Positions 56,141 through 64,000 of a stretch of 64,000 nt of DNA are shown here, piece by piece (position 1 is the stretch's first letter; the number at the start of each line of letters is the position of its first letter). The stretch is from Neonectria sp. B-13 (Eukaryota; Ascomycota; Sordariomycetes; Hypocreales; Nectriaceae), in contig NOKP01000020.1 of the NCBI GenBank assembly GCA_002682825.1, forward strand, positions 744,001-808,000, read 5' to 3'. Under the pieces are notes generated by a model. That model was not told the DNA's origin. It saw only the letters and a list, made by a program, of their open reading frames with translations, and did not search any database. A program made the translations under genes and the position numbers.

Positions 56141-57221
56141 ATGTCCGACCAGTTCAAGCCCTACGCCGAGCAGTTCGCCAGTCCTGCGGGACCAGGCGAC
56201 GCACGGCCCACCGCTCTTCAGATCATTCGCGACAATGATCTTGTCAACAAGTGGGCCGGCAAAGTCGCTCTCGTGACGGGCGGCACCGCTGGTCTCGGCG
56301 TTGAGACGGCACGGGCGCTGTTGACCACCGGAGCGGATGTCTTCGTCACTGCCCGAGACCTCACAAAGGCGAAGAGTGTTGTTGACGACATCCTCAAGTC
56401 ATCCACCAGTGGCGGCAAGCTTGAAGTGATCGAGATGGACATGAATTCGCTCGATTCCGTGAAAAAGGCCGCGGAGACCTTTCTTGCCAAGTCGAGCAAG
56501 CTGAACATCCTCGTGAACAACGCCGGTACGCACCCACAAAACCTGTATGCACGGGGAATGAAACTGACAAGTGCTCGATATAGGAGTCATGGCAACGCCA
56601 GAAGGAACCAAGACGAACGACGGCTTCGAGGCGCAATTTGGTGTGAACCATCTCGCCCACTTCACACTGACGGCTCTACTGCTCCCCGTCCTCCTCAGCA
56701 GCAGCACACCCACCTTCAACTCGCGCGTCGTCGCCCTCACATCCGCCGCGCACCGATACTCTGCGATCAACTGGGAGGATGTCAACATGACGCAAAAGTA
56801 TGACCCGTGGGTCAGCTACGGGCAGTCCAAGACGGCCAACATCTGGATGGCCAACTACATCGACCGCGTCTACGGCCCACGCGGCGTCCACGCCGTCGCC
56901 GTGCACCCGGGCGGTTCGCTGACAGGGTTGCACCAGAACGTGACGCCCGAGATGAAGGCGGAGTGGCAGAAGGACGCGGCCATGATGGCGAGCATGATGG
57001 CGCCGGAGCAGGGCGCCGCGACGAGCACTTGGGCTGCGACTGCGGCGGCCTGGGAGGGCCAGGGCGGCAAGTACTTGAGCAATTGCAGTGTGGCCGAGCC
57101 GGCGAAGGATATCATGTCGGTCCTGGATCCGGGCTACGGGCCGCACGCTTTTGATGAGGCTGGAGAGGAGAAGCTTTGGGCATTGAGCTCCGAGCTTACT
57201 GGCGTGGTCGTCGAGGAGTAG
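56141..57221 (+). CDS. Short-chain dehydrogenase/reductase 2 (WWOX/retinol dehydrogenase-like)
   Basis: NAD(P)-dependent oxidoreductase. Two exons, 56141-56525 and 56584-57221 (intron 56526-56583), give 340 residues. Cofactor motif TGGTAGLG near residue 46, then DMNSLDSV near residue 102 and NNAG completed across the intron near residue 126. The catalytic Ser lies in VVALTSAAHRYS and the YxxxK in WVSYGQSKTANIW near residue 230. VHPGGSLTGL follows. The substrate loop is long and acidic, as in the fungal retinol dehydrogenase-like branch. No signal peptide. It is divergent from the Zn2Cys6 regulator and has a TATA box. The natural substrate is unknown. GC content in the second exon is high, as expected for an expressed gene in this window. 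Confidence 0.94.
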
Positions 57222-58865
57222 ATAGGGAGGAGTTGATGAGATTGGCGAGCAGGGATGGGATCTATGTAATCATACACTCAGCAGTCCCTATTTTAAACAA
57301 TTGCATCCTTATCACGTGAAAGGGCAGGAGATACTTGTAAAACAGCTTGCCATTGGACCTGAACCGGGAGTCTACGGCTCGAAATTGTTTTGGGAATGGC
57401 TGCTCATTCTAAACTTGTAAAACGACCTTCTTCATTGAGACTGCTGTGCTGCGACCCTGACGCTCTGGACCGATTCCGCGACGACGATGATCGGCTCCTG
57501 ACGATTTGCCAGCAAGACCTTGCCAGATCTTCAATGATGTCCTCTAACACGCGATTAGACGGGCCAATTCCTCCTACCTGTTGAGGGGGGAAACGGACTA
57601 ACCTGAGAGCGGCTCGTCCTCCTCTGAGCGGCACGTGTGGCAGTGGCCCATGCTAATCGGCGATTTATGGAAGATGAGGCTGTCGCAACCTGGGCTCGGG
57701 CTCCAGCAAAACTGCTTGACATGGAACACCACAGCAGTGGGAAAACCAGGATGCCGGTCCAGCAGGCCGCGACAGCGGTGGATACGAACCATGTGGAGAC
57801 CGTAGCAGGACGTGCAGTTGACTTGGCCCAGGACACACATTTTCTTGCTATTCTTTCTGCTCGATTCGCTCCTTTGGTTCTCGAACAAGGATCATGACTT
57901 GGATGGGACGCATGCAAGGAGGAGAACATGGTGGCGTTTTGAAATGGCCCTGCTTGCATTGATGTTGCACGGCATTGAGCAATCAGTTCTCGGTTCTACT
58001 TTCATCGCCCAGCAAACGCCTACCCGGGGAGTAACTTCAGACGCGAAAGAGATTGCCGAATAGAGCACAGACGTGCGGCTAATTTATCGGACTAGAACCG
58101 CGGTACGGTAGTACGTAGCACTGCTCAATACCACTCCAGTGAGACAGATCCCACCCGCCATGTTCCCAGTGTGGCACCACTCTTTGTTTTAGTGACCGAA
58201 AGCGACAGATGCAGTGGCGTGATCCGAGTCGCCAAGCAACACTGAGATAAAATGCTGACGCGAAGAGACCTGCAAGAAACCTCCATGCTAAGGAGGGAAT
58301 CCTTGAGCCCTGTTGTCACACCTTGCTAGGAACCTAGTTTATGGCACGATGGAGGCGAGTGAGTTCCTGGAAAGGGAGCCCATGGCTTTTTTTCTTCCTG
58401 TATCACTGTGCCGCATGGATCCAATTCCTCCCTTCCTTCGGCTTGGAATCCTGCTCGCCCGGTGGAGCTTGTGGCCAATGGCTGTTGCCGTGTTTGCTAG
58501 AGGGGCAAGAATCCTTCCGAAAAGTCGAACAAGTCTTGTATCACATGCGAAGTGCAGGTAATCGAGTTTGTAGGATCGGCATCGTGGTTGTGCTATGGGT
58601 TTCACAACTGCAACGGTGGTGTGCTGTTTTCTTCGGTTTGTCCGACGGAATTAACGAAAGGCTGACCTAGTAGTTTTCTATGCTTTTGTGTTTGTTTGTT
58701 TTTTCTACAGCAAGAGAAGTGACATGGTCACCTGATCGATGGATACTGACGTTTGCTGGACGATAGTTCCATCACTCTAATATAATACATCCGGTATATC
58801 AGGCCTGTGCACTACTGCCAGCCGGCTAAGCTTCTAGGAGAAACGACCAACTTCTCGTCCACTGA
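57222..58865. other. Intergenic, no gene seen
   Basis: About 1.6 kb between convergent genes. Frames of up to 134 codons overlap on both strands but show no domain or splice-linked continuation. Confidence 0.5.
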
Positions 58866-60298
58866 CTACCGCGCCTGCTTGCGCCGAGCAGGATCGTTGC
58901 GCCCCTGTGTTATAACCGACACCTGCGTCTTGACAGTGATGTTGCGGTCGTACTCTGAGCTGCCCTGACTTTCTGGACTGCGATTTGATGAAGAGTCACC
59001 GCCTTGCACCTTGTACGTGAGCTCGACTTCGTCATCTTCGATCCTTGAATGCCCCGCGTTGAAACGGCCAGCAACGTTTCGCGAATGGAGGTTTCCCGTA
59101 GCTGACTGGCCGGTCCTATCGCTGACGTAGTAAGGGTTGCTTGTGGACTTGTTCCGGCCCATTCTGAACAGAGGTGCTAATGTGGGCAGACATGCTGAGA
59201 TGATGGCCACTGATGGTTCGATGCTAGACCAGGCGAAGGAAGGGCCCATCCACCAGGCGACGTCGATGTTCTTGAAGAGCCCGTTGAGGTAGTAGATTCG
59301 TACGATACTTGCGACACAGACACTGGAGCAAATTAGCGGGGGCTCTGCTTCGCCAGTAGTAAGACAAAAGACAAGGTGGCTTACAAGCTGCCGAGCAACA
59401 TAATGCCGCAGATGGATGCCTTGACCCTCTTCTTCAAGTGTAGCTGTAAAATCCTCGGAATGGGTACGAGGAGAATGACAATGTCATTGAGCATATTGAC
59501 GATGCCGAGAAGAAGGAAAAACAGGTGCGTGTTGATGCAGGTGCCCTCGGCACCTAGGTATTGGTTCCAGTAGTAGCTCACCGGCTGGCAAGCGCAGGCC
59601 ATGGTGATCCATAGAATCAACGGGTATATCGTCGTTAGACAGACTGCTGACCAGTACATGACGAAGAAGACGCGGTTCGAATCGACCTTGGCGCGGAAGA
59701 GGCGGTGGTACAACAGGAGGATGCTGACTTTAGTCGAGGTGACAGCCAAGGCGTACACGTATGGTTCCGCATAAACAAGCTGATCAATGCACTGTCAGTT
59801 TCCCCGTACATCGCAACAAAAGAATCATAACTGTAGTGGCCTGAATACCTTAATGAGTGCGATGAATCGTGATATATTGGTAGACCAGATATGCTCGCCG
59901 GCGCCATGGTTTCCGGCTATGACAGAAATCAGATGTCAGTATTCAACTGTGCATTACTTTTGTGTTTTAATCACTCCTCACCTACCCAAAATTGTGGTTG
60001 CTACTGTTGAGCTTGTGCAGATCTATTCAGTCAGGTACATGGTTAGTTGCAACTATTCCCCTCCGACAGCTGAAGTCTCCGATGATGGACTTACAATGGC
60101 GAAGACGATGGCCCAGTCATCATACCAGAGGTTAGACCCCTTGTACTTGCGCACCCAGAACCGGAGCGCCACGAAGGCTGTGGCGATGCCGAGCGTCACG
60201 CACACGACGATGTTGTAAGCCGTGACAAGCTGCTCTTTCAAGTCGAGGCCATCAGGAGGCGGGCCGAAGATGGCCAGGATCGCTGGGTCGACAGCCAT
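58866..60298 (-). CDS. PTH11-like integral membrane protein 2 (rhodopsin domain)
   Basis: Seven-transmembrane protein of the fungal rhodopsin-domain family. Five exons: 60298-60095, 60022-59986, 59916-59849, 59779-59385 and 59322-58866; introns of 62-72 bp; 386 residues. Helix 1 with VTLGIATAFVALRFWVRKYKG, then LWYDDWAIVFAI, are the family opening (about residues 35-68). The small exons supply AGNHGAGEHIW and SRFIALIKL. VTSTKVSILLLYHRLFR is a signature of the middle helices. The Cys pair is ACQPVSYYWNQY and GTCINTHLFFLLLGIVNML. IPRILQLHLKKRVKASICGI and the FKNIDVAWWMGPSFAWSSIEP block follow. The C-tail is Ser-rich and polar. No CFEM domain. The start was set at ATG 60298, since the longer frame opens only with TTG. 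Divergent from a BAHD-type gene. Confidence 0.9.
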
Positions 60299-61814
60299 GA
60301 TCCCCAAGGTTCGTTTTGCCCGTTCGACCAGAGCAGATTACCAGATGAAGTGAGCGACGAACCAACAGGTGGAGGCGGAAACGGAGAGGGGCGGACCAGC
60401 TCGGGCGGTATGCGTTCGTGAACTAGTGGCACCAAGGCGTTGGTTCAGGCACCCGGGGACTTCTTAATAGATTGTTGGTTGGGTCTTGCGAACGCAAATG
60501 CAAGGCACGGGGAAGTTTGGGAACTGCTGGTCGACTCCATTCTCATCCACATCCCGGGAAAACACCATCTGTCGATGATCATTACTGGCCGTGTCCTGCA
60601 GTCCGGATCCGGTTCACACGACATGGAAGGAGCCGATGCGCCCGAGCAAAAGCAAATGGCAGCGATAATGGCATGACGGGTTCAGGACGGGTCCGCATTG
60701 GATGCTGCGCCGCACGGCGACGCATGTTGGGAAGTTCCCGGTTGGTCATCCATGTTGGATCTTTTTTTTCCTGCTCCCTCTTTCTTCTTTCTGTCTTGCT
60801 GCCTGCAGGAAGGATTTGCCGCTGCGGTAAGGATTCGCTGCCGTGGTAAGGGGGGCCTAGTAAAAAAGAATGCGATATCCTGGACGTCCTCCACTGAAAC
60901 ACGGAGCTGCGGAAGTGGGCTCGGTGGACCCGGACCCGCCCGCCCGCCGGAACCCCGGCGATTCCATCGGAGGAGGTCGGATATTTTGATCGTCGAGCTC
61001 ACGGGTTGCACCGCGGCATGTGCATCAGTGTTTGCCGCGTTTGCGGTCCACCTCAACCACAACCTAACTATACCGACTACGGGAATGGCCATAAAAGCCC
61101 GGTGATATCCAGGGGCCAGGTAGTCACGATCCATAGATAGGGAGTTCATGGTCCGGCCGTTGACGATTGAACCTGTCTAGCCTCTCTCCGGAAGCGACAT
61201 GTTTCGTCAACGGCTGCCCCGGCACGTGGGAATTCCACTCCTGGTGCCGGGTCTAGTGCTCTTCCATGCCGAGTTTGGCTACCTAACCACACACGTGGGT
61301 TACGTGTTGCGAGTCCATCTTACCTACTTGCTAGCGTCCTTCTCAGGTCTAGATCTGGCCGCCTTTACCGAGCGGATCCCTGGAGCAACTGCACAGCAGC
61401 CAACGCCCAGGAGGCCGGGCACCGCAGACGTCGTATCAGGGGCGGGTGTGATGGCGTGTCCGGATGTACAATGCTGGGCTCATCACTGGCATGAGAACCG
61501 GGGCTCCTTCCCAATTAGCAACTAGACGCTGAATTGGTAGCCTAATTCGACTCTCCTAGAAACATACTCCTGGCTCCTCTAATACGTACTGATACGTAGT
61601 ACGCTGGGAGAGCCGTCCGGGGGAGGCGCAGAGAGATAACGGTTCTGCAAGAGTATATGACCTGCTCCATTTCATGTCGACTCTGCATGACTTAGACGAA
61701 CAACCTTGATTCAAACTTCAACCTTCTCGCCCTGAAATCCTTCTGGGCCTTGTCACAGCTCTTTACCACTCTCACATATCATTTCTCAAAGAGTGGATCA
61801 ATCTGTCCTTCAAC
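60299..61814. other. Divergent promoter region, receptor 2 and acyltransferase; no gene seen
   Basis: About 1.5 kb. Two identical CACGTGGG words lie at 61224-61231 and 61292-61299, i.e. E-box cores 68 bases apart. A TATATGA-like element lies near 61655, about 160 bases before the acyltransferase start. No frame is supported. Confidence 0.5.
61224..61299 (+). promoter_or_regulatory. Pair of CACGTGGG E-box elements
   Basis: The same 8-mer occurs twice, 68 bases apart, about 520-590 bases before the acyltransferase start. The CACGTG core is bound by fungal bHLH factors. The match is exact but short. Confidence 0.4.
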
Positions 61815-63320
61815 ATGAACACCACAATGCCGGCTGAGGTCGTATCTGTTGATCGACCAGAAATCGCCGAGAAGCATGGGGCTATCGTCGATGTCATTGC
61901 CCTGCCCGATCTGGCTCCTCCTCTCCTGCCTACTGAGCAGATTGGCCCCAAGGGATGGGTGCGCAACATCTTCTTCTTCGAGCTGCCCGAGGACTACGAC
62001 ATTGATGCCCTCACCAGCCTGCTGAAGACGAGCTACAAGTCCTTCAAGGACCGCACTCCCGTGGCCGGCTGTGAGGCTATTCCCATGGAAGGCAAGCAGG
62101 CTGGCCTGCTACAGCTTCGACACTACGGGGATGAGATCGAGGACTTTGCCGTCAAGGACCTCCGTGCAGAGGGGGCCTTCCCTTCCTTTGCTGAGCTCAA
62201 GGCCCGAGGCTTCCCAGCATCTGATCTGGATCCTGAACTGGTCTGCAAGCGTGGCCTCGGCGGCGAGTGGCCAGGGGCTGGCGACCACCTAACTGTTACC
62301 ATGATGCAGGCCAACTTCATCCGAGGCGGCCTGCTGCTCAACGTGGTCACCCTCCACGCCTTTGCCGACCACACCACCGCGTACAAGTTCACTGAGATCT
62401 TTGCCGAGGATGTTCGCCGCGCGCAAGGCCTCCCCATCACCCACCCCGTTGAGATCCCCTCTGCGGACAGGGCCAAGCTGATGCAGCCCTCTGGGACACA
62501 CTCCGACCTGGACCTGGCACATCACGAGTACATCGAACTCCCCTTCACACCCACCGCAGTCCCTCCCAAGCTCACCACACCCAACCACCATGGCCATGTC
62601 TTCTACTTTTCTCCCGAAAACCTCGCTGCTCTCAAGGAGGAGGCTTCACCAGCCAACGCAAAGTTGTTGAAGGATGAGGAGCTCCCTGCCTTCACCTCTA
62701 CCAACGATGCCTTGACGGCACTCATCTGGCGCTCCACCATGGTTGCCCAGCACCCCGAACTCTCCGCCCCCAAGGCCGACTCTGAGCCGCCCGTCACGGG
62801 TCCCTCTCAGGTTGGCATTGCTCTTGACGCTCGACGAAGAGCCGGAGTGTCCGTCCACAAGCACACCATCGGCAACATCCTCGGCTTTGCCCCTGCCATG
62901 CTAGATCTCAACAAGGTCATCAACGAGGCTTCACTTGCCGATTTGGCTATCATTGTACGAAGGGCCCTTGTCAAGGCGGAGGATACCTACCTAGACGAGC
63001 TGATCACTGTCGTCGACCGTCTCGAGGACGTGACCCGCCTGGCACCTGTCGTGTTCCTCGACATGCCAGGCGCCCACATGATCCAGTCTTCATGGCGCGA
63101 ATTTCCCTTCTACGATGTCGAGTGGGGTTCCGCACTGGGCGGCCAGATGCTGGCTGTGAGGCCTCCTGCCGTCGGAGTGACGCACACTATGCAGATTGTG
63201 CTCCCCGATCCCAAGAAGGGGGGAGTCGAGGCCTTTATTGGAGTTGAGAGCTCGGCTATGGAGAGACTCTTGAGCGATCCGGTGCTGAGACGGTTCGCTG
63301 AGGCTCCTCAGGGGCTATGA
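61815..63320 (+). CDS. BAHD-like acyltransferase (trichothecene 3-O-acetyltransferase-like)
   Basis: Acyl-CoA-dependent O- or N-acyltransferase of the transferase family (PF02458 type), cytosolic. Single exon, 501 residues. The catalytic HxxxD motif is HAFAD near residue 181 (in VTLHAFADHTT). The structural DFGWG equivalent is DVEWGSALGG near residue 435. IPMEGKQAGLLQL and STNDALTALIWRS match the family. The closest named group recalled is fungal 3-O-acetyltransferase Tri101-like enzymes, which acetylate a C-3 hydroxyl as self-protection; the true substrate is unknown here. There are no other trichothecene cluster genes nearby. No signal peptide. Divergent from PTH11-like protein 2, sharing 1.5 kb. 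The high GC and codon use fit an active gene. Confidence 0.9.
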   Translation: MNTTMPAEVVSVDRPEIAEKHGAIVDVIALPDLAPPLLPTEQIGPKGWVRNIFFFELPEDYDIDALTSLLKTSYKSFKDRTPVAGCEAIPMEGKQAGLLQLRHYGDEIEDFAVKDLRAEGAFPSFAELKARGFPASDLDPELVCKRGLGGEWPGAGDHLTVTMMQANFIRGGLLLNVVTLHAFADHTTAYKFTEIFAEDVRRAQGLPITHPVEIPSADRAKLMQPSGTHSDLDLAHHEYIELPFTPTAVPPKLTTPNHHGHVFYFSPENLAALKEEASPANAKLLKDEELPAFTSTNDALTALIWRSTMVAQHPELSAPKADSEPPVTGPSQVGIALDARRRAGVSVHKHTIGNILGFAPAMLDLNKVINEASLADLAIIVRRALVKAEDTYLDELITVVDRLEDVTRLAPVVFLDMPGAHMIQSSWREFPFYDVEWGSALGGQMLAVRPPAVGVTHTMQIVLPDPKKGGVEAFIGVESSAMERLLSDPVLRRFAEAPQGL

Positions 63321-63940
63321 GTTCCTAGGTATGCTGGCTCATGTCTTCGGTCAAACCTTGTTAAGACAATAGTGATGTAGATATGAGGATGGGTGTAAGG
63401 TACGGCTGTCGGCCTTTCAATTGTACACGATAGAGATTCAGATGTTACGTCGGCACACCGACCGGTTGGCGTGTTTCGGACATTTGCTTGGAAAGGGGTC
63501 GACTTGAAGTCACGGATGCTGTTGGGGAAGAGATGCGGTTTATGATCGGTTGAATACCGAAGGGAAGATTCCATGAAGCTTTGGAAGATGATTTTGAGAT
63601 AGCGTCAGCCTTGTTCTGTAAATATACGCGCAGCCCCTTGCTGAAATTCATTCAAACAAACAAGAAATTCAGCTTGAAGCAGTTCCCCCAGAGTCTGGTT
63701 GATGAAGGCAAGTGGCCACTCTGAACAACCGAAGACTTGATACCAGAAGAGAGGACACACATGACCAATGCGTCTATCTTAAAGACCATGTTTGCAGCTT
63801 AATTGCCTCTCAAGATGGCGCGAATACACAAAGTCTCAACGTCAGGAGAACGTGAAGGAAGTCAGGTCTGATGTTGATTTACTCAGAATGGCCCCGTACG
63901 TTGATAATATTGTTTCCAAACGACCACTCTCAACCAATAA
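63321..63940. other. Intergenic, no gene seen
   Basis: No supported frame. It contains the 3' flank of the acyltransferase. Confidence 0.5.
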
Positions 63941-63942
63941 AA

Positions 63943-64000
63943 GCAATTTGGCGCAGTGGAAGCGCGGTATGTGATTATCTGATCTTTAAAAATTCGAACC
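63943..64000 (+). tRNA. Possible tRNA or tRNA relic, cut by the right edge
   Basis: TGGCGCAGTGG near 63949 fits the A-box consensus, and a D-stem (GCGC with GCGC) encloses AGTGGAA. At the far end AATTCGAACC resembles a B-box with GG replaced by AA. The anticodon stem does not pair well, so this may be a mutated copy or contain an intron. The anticodon cannot be named. Confidence 0.35.

Noticed and set aside
57555..57959. 134-codon minus-strand frame
   Set aside because: Overlapped by frames on both strands; no domain or conserved composition.

Overview
This window is nuclear DNA from a filamentous ascomycete (Pezizomycotina, most likely a plant-associated Sordariomycete). The evidence is the many short introns (about 47-100 bp) with GTRNGT donors and CTRAC-type branch sites. 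The gene content fits too: two heterokaryon-incompatibility (HET) proteins, a fungal Zn2Cys6 regulator, DUF3176 and DUF7730/DUF7732-type proteins, two rhodopsin-fold PTH11-like membrane proteins and secreted pectinases. The species cannot be fixed from the sequence alone. All splice sites below were read by eye; in the multi-exon models the exon lengths sum to a whole number of codons, except for the frameshifted gene at 17.8-19.1 kb and the first gene, which leaves the window.

Left part (1-15.7 kb), conserved core: a MADS-box factor of the RlmA/MEF2 type with a 32-Gln tract (minus, runs off the left edge), about 4 kb of non-coding DNA, the TFIID subunit TAF1 (minus, four exons), a non-coding stretch with a decayed coding relic near 11.0-11.5 kb, and a Gly/Ser-rich DUF7732-like surface protein (minus).

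Middle part (15.7-39 kb), accessory: a HET protein converging on an unknown gene with an apparent one-base frameshift. A pectin block follows, with a GH105 unsaturated rhamnogalacturonyl hydrolase and a seven-exon GH28 exo-polygalacturonase on the same strand, 2 kb apart. Next come an aldo/keto reductase, a PTH11-like receptor, an O-methyltransferase, a proline-racemase-superfamily dehydratase, a Fic-domain protein in AT-rich flanks, and a DUF7730 protein.

Right part (39-64 kb): an F-box-like protein, a short-chain dehydrogenase (SDR) converging on a second HET protein, a DUF3176 membrane protein, a coactosin-like ADF-H protein, and a Lys-rich nuclear-type protein. Then a Zn2Cys6 regulator lies head-to-head with a second SDR, and a five-exon PTH11-like receptor lies head-to-head with a BAHD-type acyltransferase (trichothecene 3-O-acetyltransferase-like). 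A tRNA-like segment is cut by the right edge.

Functional reading: the GH105 and GH28 enzymes would act in succession on pectin outside the cell. The two receptor genes each lie beside small-molecule-modifying enzymes, and the regulator shares its upstream region with an oxidoreductase. No large polyketide or peptide synthase is present, so a complete secondary-metabolite cluster is not shown. The least explained signals are the 510-bp last intron of TAF1 that carries a long charged open frame, the frameshifted gene, and the AT-rich setting of the Fic gene.
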